Source of the DNA: Sporosarcina jeotgali
GTDB taxonomy: Bacteria; Bacillota; Bacilli; Bacillales_A; Planococcaceae
DNA length: 64,000 nt
Assembly (NCBI RefSeq): GCF_033304595.1
Contig: NZ_CP116341.1
Location: forward strand, 2,027,001 to 2,091,000
Direction of reading: 5' to 3'
Position 1 is the stretch's first letter, and each line of letters starts with the position of its first letter. Of the stretch, positions 37,201-45,966 are shown piece after piece. Both the position numbers and the translations under genes were made by a program. The notes below the pieces were generated by a model, which did no database searches, was not told the DNA's origin, and saw nothing but the letters and a program-made list of their open reading frames with translations.

Positions 37201-37359
37201 GTATAACGCAAAACAAATAGCATCAAAGATTGTAGTTTTCCCTGCCCCAGTCGCACCTGATACTGCAAATAATCCATGTTCTTTTAGAATTGTGAAGTCA
37301 ATCGTTTCTGTACCGCGATAGGGTCCAAACGCCGTCATCGTCAGTCGGATCGGTCTCAT
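34282..37359 (-). CDS. sbcC: Exonuclease SbcC (Rad50-like ATPase)
   Basis: The 1025-residue SMC-like ATPase has Walker A SGATGAGKTTIF near residue 36, long coiled coils around a zinc-hook CPVCGSEHHP in the middle, the ABC signature LSGGEKFN and Walker B MFIDEGFGSLDEE near the C-terminus. With SbcD it cleaves hairpins and ends of double-stranded DNA. It overlaps sbcD by 4 bp (ATGA). Such nuclease activity is relevant to the hairpin repeats nearby, but any link is speculation. Confidence 0.97.
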   Translation of the reverse strand: MRPIRLTMTAFGPYRGTETIDFTILKEHGLFAVSGATGAGKTTIFDAICFALYGQASGEDRTDIRALRSDFAQSELQTAVELEFVIQDRMYRVFRQVPYTKKGNKSETGGRTEFFQKTDEGEIPAVDRQIVSEVNKKIEELIGFTLAQFSQIVMLPQGEFRKFLTSDTENKETILRKIFKTEHYREMAELLKKRKDLAMSELNTARLSMEQIVRQVPASLPERESSLFETLQADSIHPNRLLDGLEQERIHYKNAAQESNTLYKKTYEAHEQAQQEFFKGTALNTQFDNLERKMNGIQLLTSRETELNSDRLRLQKAERAVQLEPSERRSTEAAADLENRRKELQEATQTLELSKEASVKVETLFNEEVQKQPERQRSAERLVTLQNFLPSVSQIEEKEQQIYTLQKRVDHEQQELEKLKSSVLEKTENVNQLKLKTEALESASEGYELILDELTESRHTADLLTRHCERTKTIHRLTVELELKKEQMENARSKAITTETRWIANQAAMLAETLEEGLPCPVCGSEHHPAVKVKHQEIQLTKEQLEIEKETATQAYEQFKATELRLESEREEASRIEEQLKEVPSPDALTSMNERVKVLEKKQIQMKSDRDQLLTVKKDYTKTNEQLLSYQKTITEKEKSDYAIRAELKEAKAILNESVKTVPEQFRSLQALQTEISKEEKIKMALEQAWELVRAQLQSAMEAVSNAQTAVTYMTAAADTAAVKKQAAANSYHSALSESDFAGEEDYQTSKLLSEERSALALKINDYDVEVQMTKQAITELKEQVAGKRKVDLAGLRNLTEQHKHAYEQALTAYHHASEIEKNAAELHVKLEELIEAQSGLEQKCARLTELHDLVRGNNDRKLSFERYLQTEYLERILHAANGRLSDLSNGQFQLLRSDRQESRGRQSGLGIDVYDEYTGQNRDVKTLSGGEKFNASLSLALGMADVIQSFQGSISVETMFIDEGFGSLDEESLQKAIDTLVSLQKAGRMIGVISHVAELKEALPAVLKVEKTKEGHSYTHIEIH

Positions 37360-38516
37360 AATGATTCTCCTTTCTTAGATAACAGTTCCTGCAATACTTC
37401 CTCCACAATTGTCCGAGTTTCCTGGTCAGGTACTGCGCCTGTGATTTCTTCATAAAATGAGTTGAAGAGCTCACGATCATCCAATCGTTCGATATCTGTT
37501 ACTCGTGTCGTCGCCAGGTCAGGAAGAGCACGATTTACGATACGTTCCACATGTAAGGCATTTGGATAGACAGAACGTACTTTTTCCATCGGAAATAAGA
37601 CCGGAGTTTCATCCAGAAGTTTAACAAAAACATAATCTTCACTAAGCTCATCTTGTAACAGATCTGCCATTGTTGCTTTGACCGTTCTAATATCGCGATT
37701 TTGAGTTAGTTGTCTCTTTTCAATCTCTATATCACCTTTTTCGTCCAGATTAATTACTAAAAATCCTTTATGATGATTTTCTTCAGAGATTGAGTACTTC
37801 ATCGGTGATCCAGAATAACGAATTCTTTCTGTTCCTGTAAAGTGAGCCTGATGCAAATGACCAAGAGCAGTATAATGAAAACCATTAAATAAATGAGAAG
37901 CTACATACTCAGCGCCGCCAATCGAAAGTGGACGTTCTGAGTCACTGGTGTTCTCTTCAGGTTCACCAAGCGGGGTAACGAACGCGTGAGCAATTGCGAC
38001 ATGACGCTTAGAAGAATCGAGCTCTCCAAATTGATGTATAACAGACTCCATTGCACGATGATGACTGTCGACCTTGTCATCTTGTGCCAAATTCCGAATA
38101 ACGGAAGGATCTGTGAATGGAATCAGATGGAATTGAACTTGCCCATACTTATCCTCTAATTGAACGATAGTTCCTTCTCCGCTTTCAGAAGGTTTTCCAA
38201 CGATATGCAGACCGGTCCCTTGCATAAGACGACTTCCAAATTGCAGTCGTGCGGGACTGTCATGATTTCCTGCTATAGCTAGAACTGGTGTCTTATAGTC
38301 AACCGTTAACTTCCACAATACTTCATCCAGTAAACTTACGGCTTCTGCAGGAGGAACAGAGCGATCATAGAGATCCCCTGCGATGATGACCACATCTGGT
38401 TTCTCTTCTTTTACAGCATCTGTGAACTGGTTTAAAACAAATCGCTGTTCTTCAATCAGGGATACACCTTGTAACACTTTCCCGAGATGCCAATCAGCAG
38501 TATGGAATATTTTCAT
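37356..38516 (-). CDS. sbcD: Exonuclease SbcD (Mre11-like)
   Basis: The 386-residue metallophosphoesterase has motifs DWHLGK, AGDLYDR, GNHDS and GHLHQ. It is the Mn-dependent nuclease partner of SbcC. ATG 38516 is used because GAGGGGCG lies 8 bp upstream. Confidence 0.96.
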   Translation of the reverse strand: MKIFHTADWHLGKVLQGVSLIEEQRFVLNQFTDAVKEEKPDVVIIAGDLYDRSVPPAEAVSLLDEVLWKLTVDYKTPVLAIAGNHDSPARLQFGSRLMQGTGLHIVGKPSESGEGTIVQLEDKYGQVQFHLIPFTDPSVIRNLAQDDKVDSHHRAMESVIHQFGELDSSKRHVAIAHAFVTPLGEPEENTSDSERPLSIGGAEYVASHLFNGFHYTALGHLHQAHFTGTERIRYSGSPMKYSISEENHHKGFLVINLDEKGDIEIEKRQLTQNRDIRTVKATMADLLQDELSEDYVFVKLLDETPVLFPMEKVRSVYPNALHVERIVNRALPDLATTRVTDIERLDDRELFNSFYEEITGAVPDQETRTIVEEVLQELLSKKGESL

Positions 38517-38715
38517 AGTTTGTTCGCCCCTCTTCAATTCATTCTCTTTCTAGTTTACCGGAGAATGTCCGTTCACTCCAACGCAAACAGGACATCTCGA
38601 AGGAGATGCCCTGTTGCGGTAGGATTTATCAATCAAACACCCATGATGAGTGCAGGATCACAGTTTTTTTGCAAAAATAACAACCACTCAAAATAATCTG
38701 GTTTTTACTCTTTAC

Positions 38716-38744
38716 TTGCCAGCACACATCGACTATACTATAAA
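38716..38744 (+). promoter_or_regulatory. Predicted SigA promoter of the manganese transporter operon
   Basis: TTGCCA (38716-38721), 17 bp, TATAAA (38739-38744). The first MntR-like box starts at the last base of the -10, so binding there would block the promoter. Confidence 0.65.
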
Positions 38745-38785
38745 AAGTTGCACATGGGAAACTTAAAGTTGCACAAAGGAAACAT
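38744..38785 (+). promoter_or_regulatory. Tandem MntR-like operators 1 and 2
   Basis: Two 21-bp boxes abut: AAAGTTGCACATGGGAAACTT (38744-38764, written here in two parts: AAAGTTGCACAT and GGGAAACTT) and a copy at 38765-38785. They match the known B. subtilis MntR pattern TTTGCnnnnGGGAAA. MntR with Mn2+ would repress. Confidence 0.75.
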
Positions 38786-38892
38786 ATTGTTGTATTCTAC
38801 TATCAAGAACTATTTCGATGCACTTTGCATAATGTGTTAGAAAATAAGGAACCCCGTCTTCACATATTTCAATGCTGAGCTTTACCAGACAA

Positions 38893-38913
38893 AAAGTTGA
38901 ACGAAGGAAACTT
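38893..38913 (+). promoter_or_regulatory. MntR-like operator 3
   Basis: A third copy (AAAGTTGAACGA then AGGAAACTT) lies 28 bp before the ATPase start, probably within the transcript leader. Distance from the first two is about 108 bp. Confidence 0.65.
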
Positions 38914-38940
38914 TACTTCATCAATTCAGGAGGAATTAGA

Positions 38941-39684
38941 ATGACAGAATCGATTACTGCGAGTAATATTTCCGTCTCGTATTCAGGAAAACAAGTGGTT
39001 AGCAATGTATCGTTTACATTTGCCCCAGGCAGTTTAATAGGAATTTTAGGGCCCAATGGAGCAGGCAAGTCTACTTTAATGAAAGCAATGCTCGGTTTAA
39101 TACGGAAAGACAGCGGAACTACACGGATTGGATCTAACTCTATTGATAAGAAACGAAAGATCATCGCTTATGTCCCGCAGCGTTCAAACATCGATTGGAA
39201 CTTCCCTATTGTTGTTAAAGACACAGTTCTTCTGGGTACGTATCCGAAGCTCGGATTATTTCACAGGCCAAGCAAAGCGGACAAAGCTTGGGCAATGGAA
39301 TGTCTGAAACAAGTAGGCATGCAAGATTTCGCAGACCGGCAAATCGGGGAATTATCCGGAGGACAGCAGCAGCGCGTCTTCCTGGCTAGAGCATTAGCTC
39401 AAAAAGCAGATTACTTCTTCCTAGACGAACCGTTTGTCGGAATTGACGTTTCTAGTGAAGAAGTCATCATCGAGATCCTTCGGAAACTTAAAGACGCTGG
39501 TAAAACAGTACTCGTCGTCCACCATGACTTGTCTAAAGTGAAAAGTTATTTTGATGAATTGATATTAATGAACAAAGAACTGATTGACGCAGGTCCTGTG
39601 GAACAAGTATTCCGCGAAAAAAATATGACACGTGCTTATGAACGGCCGATGACTATGTTTGATGATTTGGAGGTTCAAATGTAA
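38941..39684 (+). CDS. mntB: Manganese ABC transporter ATP-binding protein
   Basis: The 247-residue ATPase has Walker A GPNGAGKST, signature LSGGQQQRVFLARAL, and Walker B YFFLDEPF. ATG 38941 is fixed by AGGAGG at 8 bp; it overlaps the permease start by 1 bp (TAATG). The MntR-like boxes point to Mn2+ rather than Zn2+; sequence alone cannot separate them. Confidence 0.92.
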   Translation: MTESITASNISVSYSGKQVVSNVSFTFAPGSLIGILGPNGAGKSTLMKAMLGLIRKDSGTTRIGSNSIDKKRKIIAYVPQRSNIDWNFPIVVKDTVLLGTYPKLGLFHRPSKADKAWAMECLKQVGMQDFADRQIGELSGGQQQRVFLARALAQKADYFFLDEPFVGIDVSSEEVIIEILRKLKDAGKTVLVVHHDLSKVKSYFDELILMNKELIDAGPVEQVFREKNMTRAYERPMTMFDDLEVQM

Positions 39685-40541
39685 TGGAATTTCTTCACGA
39701 CTTAATGAACTATGCATTTTTGCAAAAAGCATTCATCACATCTGTAATGGTAGGTATCATTTGCGGTGTGATTGGCAGTTTTATTGTATTAAGAGGAATG
39801 GCATTAATGGGAGATGCGATTTCCCATGCAGTCCTGCCAGGAGTTGCAATTTCCTATATGCTCAGCATCAACTACTTCTATGGTGCCGTGCTGACAGGAG
39901 TATTGACAGCATTTGGTATTGGAGCGATCAGCCAGAACAGCCGCATTAAAAGTGACTCTGCAATCGGAATCGTCTTCTCGGCATTCTTTGCTCTCGGAAT
40001 CATTTTAATTACAAAGGCCCGAAGTGCGACTGATTTAACCCAAATCCTATTTGGCAACGTATTGTCGGTCCGTGATTCGGATATGTGGATTACGCTCGTT
40101 ATCGGGGCAATTGTTATCGGTGTGGTCGTACTATTTTTTAAAGAGCTTCTTATTTCAAGTTTCGATGAAACTATGGCGGCAGCGTATGGCTTAAACACAA
40201 GATTCATCCATTATGCAATTATGTTTTTATTGACACTTGTAACCGTTGCATCGTTACAAACCGTTGGAGTTATTCTCGTCGTATCGATGCTGATCACACC
40301 TGCTTCAGCGGCATATTTGTTAACAAACCGGCTATCTACGATGGTTGTGCTGGCTTCGTTCTTCGGAGCATTATCAGCGGTCATCGGCTTGTATTTCAGT
40401 TTCTTGTACAATATGCCGTCAGGACCGGTCATCGCATTGGCGACAACAGCTATTTTCGTTTTAGCGTTCCTCTTTTCACCGCAGCAAGGATTGATCATTC
40501 AACTGTTCAAATCACGCAGAAAGCAGAACGCTGCTGCTTAA
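39684..40541 (+). CDS. mntC: Manganese ABC transporter permease
   Basis: The 285-residue membrane protein of the ABC-3 family has about 8-9 spans, with GVIGSFIVLRGMALMGDAIS near residue 28 and HAVLPGVA typical for Mn/Zn permeases. It is translationally coupled to the ATPase gene. Function as an Mn2+ channel partner is inferred from the operon. Confidence 0.92.
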   Translation: MEFLHDLMNYAFLQKAFITSVMVGIICGVIGSFIVLRGMALMGDAISHAVLPGVAISYMLSINYFYGAVLTGVLTAFGIGAISQNSRIKSDSAIGIVFSAFFALGIILITKARSATDLTQILFGNVLSVRDSDMWITLVIGAIVIGVVVLFFKELLISSFDETMAAAYGLNTRFIHYAIMFLLTLVTVASLQTVGVILVVSMLITPASAAYLLTNRLSTMVVLASFFGALSAVIGLYFSFLYNMPSGPVIALATTAIFVLAFLFSPQQGLIIQLFKSRRKQNAAA

Positions 40542-40543
40542 AT

Positions 40544-40631
40544 GAAAGTTCTGGATTGACGGTTTTGACGTTCGCTGCAGGCAGACGCTATCCGCTTCAA
40601 TCAACGGAGAGTCTTGAATTGAAAAACTTTC
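40544..40631. repeat. Possible degenerate hairpin remnant within the mnt operon
   Basis: The region is bounded by GAAAGTT and AACTTTC, with inner GATTGA and TCAATC. It resembles the tips of the hairpin family at 17.8, 18.3 and 52.9 kb with most of the core deleted. It lies between permease and binding-protein genes. Confidence 0.45.
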
Positions 40632-40721
40632 TACTGTCAACAAAATCAACGAGTACACTTACCCTGTTTCATCAGGAAGGATGACTATATTATTTTTAAA
40701 CCAAAGGAGAAGATTTTGCTT

Positions 40722-41672
40722 ATGAAGAAGTTTGTAACTTGGATGGGATTGTCATTGATGGCAGTCTTCATGCTCGCAGCATGCGGAAATGATGATGAAG
40801 CTGCATCTGCACCTGATGGGAAAGAAAAAATGAAAGTCGTAACATCATTTACAATTATTGCAGACATGGCCCGCCAAATTGGCGGTGACTATATTGAGGT
40901 TCACAACTTGGTGCCTTCAGGAACGGATCCTCACGAATATGAACCGCTTCCGAAGGATATCAAAGCTGCTACAGACGCTGACGTATTGTTCTATAATGGT
41001 TTGAATTTAGAAGGCGGCGACAAAGGCTGGTTCAAGAAGATGACAGACTCTGTTCACCAAAAGGATGAAAACATCTTCAACCTGACAGAAGAAGTGACAC
41101 CTCAATATCTGTCTGGAGAAGATGGCCGTGAGGAAGAGATTAACCCTCACGCATTTATCGACCCAGGCGTTGGTGTTCAAATGGCAGAAAAAATCACGGA
41201 AGTTCTTATTGAGAGACACCCTACTGACAGCGAAAAAATCAAGGAACGCGGCGAAGAGTATATTGCTCGTTTGAAAGAACTGGACAAAGAATACGAAGAA
41301 CGCATCAATGACATTCCTGAAGAAAATCGCACCCTGGTTACAAGTGAACGTGCATTCCAGTATATGAACGACCATTACGGCCTGAAGGAAGCGTATATCT
41401 GGGAGATTGATACAGAAGAAAACGGGTCACCAAAACAGATTAAAGACTTAGTTCACTTTATCCAAGAACATAAGGTTCCTGTATTGTTTGTAGAATCCAA
41501 TGTCGATACACGTCCGATGGAAACTGTTTCTAAAGAGACAGGTGTACCTATGGCAGAGAAATTCATCTATTCCGATGAAATCGGAGATCCAGGTGAAGAA
41601 ATCGATACGTATGTGAAATATTTAAACTACAATATTGATTTAATCCACGATGAACTTAGCAAGAAACGATAA
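40722..41672 (+). CDS. mntA: Manganese-binding lipoprotein, cluster A-I
   Basis: The 316-residue lipoprotein has a signal ending in LAACG (lipobox), followed by an acidic segment, then the ZnuA/MntA fold with likely metal ligands His in DPHEYEP, His in NPHAFIDP, Glu near the middle and Asp in the C-terminal lobe. It lacks the His-rich loop of zinc-specific proteins, supporting Mn. ATG 40722 follows AAAGGAGAAG. It ends the operon. Confidence 0.92.
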   Translation: MKKFVTWMGLSLMAVFMLAACGNDDEAASAPDGKEKMKVVTSFTIIADMARQIGGDYIEVHNLVPSGTDPHEYEPLPKDIKAATDADVLFYNGLNLEGGDKGWFKKMTDSVHQKDENIFNLTEEVTPQYLSGEDGREEEINPHAFIDPGVGVQMAEKITEVLIERHPTDSEKIKERGEEYIARLKELDKEYEERINDIPEENRTLVTSERAFQYMNDHYGLKEAYIWEIDTEENGSPKQIKDLVHFIQEHKVPVLFVESNVDTRPMETVSKETGVPMAEKFIYSDEIGDPGEEIDTYVKYLNYNIDLIHDELSKKR

Positions 41673-41682
41673 CATGATTTGA

Positions 41683-41722
41683 AAAGAAGGTGTACGCACA
41701 TGTGGCGTACACCTTCTTTTTT
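41683..41722 (+). terminator. Terminator of the mnt operon
   Basis: A perfect AAGAAGGTGTACGC/GCGTACACCTTCTT stem followed by TTTTTT. Confidence 0.92.
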
Positions 41723-41792
41723 TACTGAAGACTAACAGGTATTGGAATGATTCACATTGCATAAGATGGTGCATCATAGAAAGGATGATGTT

Positions 41793-42407
41793 ATGAAAAA
41801 TGTTCCCGTTCTCATTACAACGCGCCAGTTACCGAACCCTTCACACTCCATTTCCATTGTGTATCCAGAAGTCCATCTCCCCCACCTTCCAGTCGTACAG
41901 CACAGTCTCAATACTCAAATTCGAAATGAATTAAACCAGCTGCTCATTGAACAAAATTATTACGATCCTAATCTTGTTGAACTCATCGTTTATTTCGAGA
42001 TAAAAACAAACGAGCGAAACATGTTGAGTCTAACACTCATTGCCTATTCCTTTACCGGCGGAGCGCATGGAATGACTGTTGTGAAGGCTTTGACGTTTGA
42101 AACACAAACAGGTAAAAGAGTTTTCCTCTATGATTTATTAGGCTCACAGGATTTTGAGAAGCCTTTATCCGATAGAATCCGCGCAAAGATTGATGAATGG
42201 GGTGTTGAGCTGCTCGATCCGCCATTCACTGTGATCCGAAGAGACCAGGATTTCTATTTGGCAGACACGTCACTCGTCATTTACTTCCAATTATATGAGA
42301 TTACCCCATACGTATGGGGATTCCCGTACTTCCCAATTGCATTGAAGGATATCGAGAACCTCGTCCCAGCTGAAAGTCCATTGCAGCGTTTCATTCCCTT
42401 TCTTTAA
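41793..42407 (+). CDS. DUF3298/DUF4163 protein (RsiV-like fold)
   Basis: The 204-residue protein contains the DUF3298 C-terminal signature YFQLYEITPYVWGFPYFPI and a preceding DUF4163-like region (SFTGGAHGMT). It lacks the signal peptide or anchor seen in RsiV, so it may be cytoplasmic or use another partner. ATG 41793 follows AAAGGATGATG. Function unknown. Confidence 0.85.
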   Translation: MKNVPVLITTRQLPNPSHSISIVYPEVHLPHLPVVQHSLNTQIRNELNQLLIEQNYYDPNLVELIVYFEIKTNERNMLSLTLIAYSFTGGAHGMTVVKALTFETQTGKRVFLYDLLGSQDFEKPLSDRIRAKIDEWGVELLDPPFTVIRRDQDFYLADTSLVIYFQLYEITPYVWGFPYFPIALKDIENLVPAESPLQRFIPFL

Positions 42408-42413
42408 AACCAT

Positions 42414-42959
42414 CTAGTTTCGCATTTTGCGAATGATCCATGAGAGGACGAACAGGAGGACAATCGAACCCAAAATACCCGGTATGATCCAATTTGCATT
42501 TCTTTCAGAAGAAGGAGCCGGTTGGCTTTGGATGAACTTCTTCTTCCCGGCACCAAGCTCTTTTATATCCTGCGCTGCGCTGGCAGCTGTTGTGGTTCGA
42601 GTACAAATCGTACTTGTTAGAAAACGAGAATTTTCTCGTTCACTCCAATCAGATGCGTAAAACAAGTAACTTTCACCTGCTTCGATTGGCAGGCCGCAAT
42701 CTGCACTGTTAAAACCTGTATAGATAGTAATTGTATTCGCTTCGACACCTTTCCAGGCTTCTTGAACAGCAATTGTCACCTCTCTCTGCATATCCAGTTC
42801 TTTGATAGCTGTAATTTCACCTAAAAATACAGCATCCGCCTGTTCTTTAGCTTCAGATACAGGAGGGAGTTCCATACAAGAACACGCAAGTGCCTTTTCT
42901 CCATGAGGGAGAGCCCACACTAGTAAGAATACAAACATAAAAACTTCGATTCTTTTCAA
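42414..42959 (-). CDS. TIMP/NTR-like surface protein
   Basis: The 181-residue protein has a signal peptide and a mature start CSCMELPP, typical of bacterial tissue-inhibitor-of-metalloproteinase (NTR) domains, with paired Cys later (SADCGLP, TSTICTRT). A C-terminal hydrophobic span (GILGSIVLLFVLSWIIRK) anchors it. Its target is unknown. Confidence 0.8.
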   Translation of the reverse strand: MKRIEVFMFVFLLVWALPHGEKALACSCMELPPVSEAKEQADAVFLGEITAIKELDMQREVTIAVQEAWKGVEANTITIYTGFNSADCGLPIEAGESYLFYASDWSERENSRFLTSTICTRTTTAASAAQDIKELGAGKKKFIQSQPAPSSERNANWIIPGILGSIVLLFVLSWIIRKMRN

Positions 42960-43088
42960 ACCTTCCGCCTCCCCGCTTTAACGAATCAGACGGGAATCCA
43001 GCAGATTGGTTACAAGTTATCTGAAATTGATTTATCTAAAAATATGGCGTAGTGTTGGGATAGATATGTTACTGAAAGGAAGAGGTAA

Positions 43089-43823
43089 ATGAAGCGGACA
43101 CTTGTCATTAGTGACATTCACGGAGAACTGGATATGCTTACAGAACTATTAGAAAAGGCAGCTTACCATCCTAAGAGGGATCGATTATTTTTGCTTGGCG
43201 ATTACATAGATCGGGGACCCGATTCAAAAGAAACACTGGACAAAGTAATAGAGTTGGTTGAAGGCGGCGCGGTCGCACTTAAAGGCAATCATGAAGATAT
43301 GATGGTCAAATCATTAATAGACGGGAATGAACGAACGTGGAGGAATTGGACAGGTCGCAATGGCGGAGATGCAACATTGCAAAGCTATGGATTCGAACGA
43401 GAATCGTTTTTGTTTTTTGATGATGATGAATTCCAAAAACCTCATCTGCACTCGGAATCACTCAATCGGCATTTAGAATTCATCCAAAGTCTCCCCTATT
43501 ATATTGAAGAACCACATATGATTTTCATACATGCAGGAGTGAAACCGGGGGTCCCTTTAGAAGAAACAGATCCCTATGAATTACTATGGATTCGAGATGA
43601 ATTTCATAATAACTACAAGGGAACTAAAACAGTAATTTTCGGTCATACACCGACAAAAGGTCTGTACGGCGATGAGAATAATAATAACATCTACTTTGGG
43701 AAAAATTCGATTATAGGCATAGATGGCGGTGCTGTTTTCGGGGGACAGCTCAACTGCTTAATACTTCCGCATAAGAGACAAGTCTCCGTTCAGGCAAAAA
43801 ATAAAACAAGCAATCGAGTCTAA
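43089..43823 (+). CDS. Metallophosphoesterase, PrpE/PP1-like serine/threonine phosphatase
   Basis: The 244-residue protein has the PPP-family motifs SDIHGELD, LGDYIDRGPDS and LKGNHEDM, and a C-terminal IIGIDGGAVFGGQL. It probably removes phosphate from nucleotides or proteins (Ap4A- or PrpE-like). An AAGGAAGAGG site precedes ATG 43089. Monocistronic. Confidence 0.9.
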   Translation: MKRTLVISDIHGELDMLTELLEKAAYHPKRDRLFLLGDYIDRGPDSKETLDKVIELVEGGAVALKGNHEDMMVKSLIDGNERTWRNWTGRNGGDATLQSYGFERESFLFFDDDEFQKPHLHSESLNRHLEFIQSLPYYIEEPHMIFIHAGVKPGVPLEETDPYELLWIRDEFHNNYKGTKTVIFGHTPTKGLYGDENNNNIYFGKNSIIGIDGGAVFGGQLNCLILPHKRQVSVQAKNKTSNRV

Positions 43824-43846
43824 CCTCACTCGATTGCTTGTTTTTA
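43803..43846. terminator. Bidirectional terminator
   Basis: An AAAACAAGCAATCGAGT/ACTCGATTGCTTGTTTT stem lies between the convergent phosphatase and BCCT genes; it begins inside the last codons of the phosphatase. Confidence 0.9.
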
Positions 43847-43856
43847 TGTTGAAGAT

Positions 43857-45449
43857 TCAGGAGGGTCCTTTTCTCTTCTGCTTCTCTTTTTTGCGTTCCT
43901 TTTTCTTGTTGTACTCCGCTTCAATCCGTTCAAAGCGCCGTATATCCCGCGGCCGCACAGTAATGGGCTCTTTCTTCAGCATCTTCACCATTGCGAATAG
44001 CATGATAATCAAGAACACACCGAACGGTAATGCAGAGACTAACGAAGCTGATTGCAGCGCCTCCAGACCGCCTGCGTATAAGAGAACCGCTGCGATTGCT
44101 GACATGAGTACTCCCCACGTAAGTTTTACGACCATTGGAGGGAACAAGCTCCCTTTGGTTGTCATGCTGGCTAAAATGTATGTAGCCGAGTCCGCAGATG
44201 TAATGAGGAATGTAAAAATCAAGATAATTGCTAAAAATGTCAGTAAGCCCGTGAATGGCATATGTTGAAACGTTTCAAATAGTGCTGACGTTACATCCTG
44301 GTTAACCACTTCAGCAATGTTTGTCCCGTTTTTCAAATCACTGTAGAGCGCAGTTCCGCCAAGCGTTGCTACCCACATACACGCGAAAACAGGAGGGATA
44401 ACCATCACACCGATGATGAATTCACGAATCGTACGCCCTTTAGAAACTCGCGCTACGAAGGCTCCTACAAATGGTGACCACGCAATCGTCCATGCCCAGT
44501 AGAAAATGGTCCATTTTTGAACCCATGTCCCTTCTCCGTAAGGCTGCAATCGTAAACTGTATTGAATGAAGTTTGTAATATAATCCCCGATTGCCAGCGT
44601 AAAGCTATCTAAGATAAACACCTTAGGTCCGACGATAAAGAAAAATGCAAGCAGGGCAATTGCAAGTCCTAAGTTGAAATTCCCTAAATAACGAATCCCT
44701 TTATCTAAACCCGTAGAAGCTGATAGCATATATGCTGCAAATACAACGGCAATAATTGAAAACTGGACAAGAAACGTATTACTGATCCCGAATGCATACT
44801 CCAAACCGCCGCTCATCTGCAGAACGCCAAGGCCAAGTGAAGTCGCAATTCCCATAACAGTCGCAATGACGGCTAACGAGTCAATACCGCCTTTCAGGAA
44901 CTTATTAGAACCCACTACAGGTTCCATCGCTGTAGAAATAAGGCCGTCTTTCTTCTTTCTAAACTGTAAAAATGCAATAACCAGACCTACTAAACCAAAA
45001 ATAGCCCACTGGGAAATTCCCCAATGGAAAAACGAATAGCCCATCGCAAGCCGCGCAGCCTCTTCAGTCCCCGGTTCCACTCCTGAAACAGGTGCATTTA
45101 TGTAATGACTCATTGGTTCAGCTACGCCATAAAAGACAAGACCGACACCAAAACCAGCAGAAAACAGCATACCAATCCATGTGAAGAACGGGAAATCCGG
45201 ACGTTCATCATCTCCGCCTAAACGAATCGCTCCATATTTACTGATTGCAAGTCCCACTAAGAATACGATCAACACAAATACAACGAGCAAGTAGAACCAT
45301 CCAAAACTCCTCGTTGTAAATTCGTACAGCATATCTGCTGTTTTTCCGAATTTTTCACTCATCAGTGCACCCAATAGTACCAATATAAATACAACGGATG
45401 CAGATATTGCAAATACTGGATTCTTCCAAAACTTCTTCTCCAATGGCAA
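43857..45449 (-). CDS. BCCT-family compatible solute transporter (OpuD-like)
   Basis: The 530-residue transporter has 12 spans. The BCCT signature FSAGFGVGLVFYGVAEP near residue 95 and the aromatic-box segment WTIFYWAWTIAWSPF near residue 315 are present. The substrate is likely glycine betaine, osmotically regulated, with a positively charged C-terminal tail (KKKERKKEKQKRKG) that may serve as osmosensor. The start is about 14 bp after a purine-rich region. Confidence 0.9.
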   Translation of the reverse strand: MPLEKKFWKNPVFAISASVVFILVLLGALMSEKFGKTADMLYEFTTRSFGWFYLLVVFVLIVFLVGLAISKYGAIRLGGDDERPDFPFFTWIGMLFSAGFGVGLVFYGVAEPMSHYINAPVSGVEPGTEEAARLAMGYSFFHWGISQWAIFGLVGLVIAFLQFRKKKDGLISTAMEPVVGSNKFLKGGIDSLAVIATVMGIATSLGLGVLQMSGGLEYAFGISNTFLVQFSIIAVVFAAYMLSASTGLDKGIRYLGNFNLGLAIALLAFFFIVGPKVFILDSFTLAIGDYITNFIQYSLRLQPYGEGTWVQKWTIFYWAWTIAWSPFVGAFVARVSKGRTIREFIIGVMVIPPVFACMWVATLGGTALYSDLKNGTNIAEVVNQDVTSALFETFQHMPFTGLLTFLAIILIFTFLITSADSATYILASMTTKGSLFPPMVVKLTWGVLMSAIAAVLLYAGGLEALQSASLVSALPFGVFLIIMLFAMVKMLKKEPITVRPRDIRRFERIEAEYNKKKERKKEKQKRKGPS

Positions 45450-45591
45450 CGACTCCTATTTCTCTAGATACTATTCACATACCCTCATTTTCACTTGGAT
45501 AACATGCAAATTTTATATGGTTCGGTCTGCAATTGTTCTGACTAAATAAATGTTAATAAGGATACAATTTGTATAAAAAGGATGTGATCTC

Positions 45592-45966
45592 ATGACAGGC
45601 TCTGATGAATTCGCGTTGACCCTTTACATCCCCATTATTATCCTGCTGACTGTTGTTGAAATCATGCTCGGCGCTTATGAGACCACTGAGGGGATGTGGA
45701 ACAAAAAACTAGCTGCAGGGAAGTTCCTGCTCAATATGGCTTGGACAAGCACACTAATACCCCTGCTTCTGGACATTCACTTATTCACGTTCATGATTGA
45801 ATCGTTATATGAAGGTCGGCGGAATGTCGCGTCCCCACTAACTGGAATTGGTTTATTGTGGTTCTCCCGATTGCTTGTATTTCTAATAATCCTAGTGAAT
45901 ACAATTGATGTTTATCAAAGTTTCAGGACCGCAGAAATCAGTTCTATGGATGAGGAAGTATTATAG
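45592..45966 (+). CDS. Membrane protein of unknown function
   Basis: The 124-residue product has three or four hydrophobic spans and a charged C-terminus. ATG 45592 follows AAGGATGTG. It converges on the yitT gene with a 6-bp overlap of the 3' ends. No family recognised. Confidence 0.75.
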   Translation: MTGSDEFALTLYIPIIILLTVVEIMLGAYETTEGMWNKKLAAGKFLLNMAWTSTLIPLLLDIHLFTFMIESLYEGRRNVASPLTGIGLLWFSRLLVFLIILVNTIDVYQSFRTAEISSMDEEVL

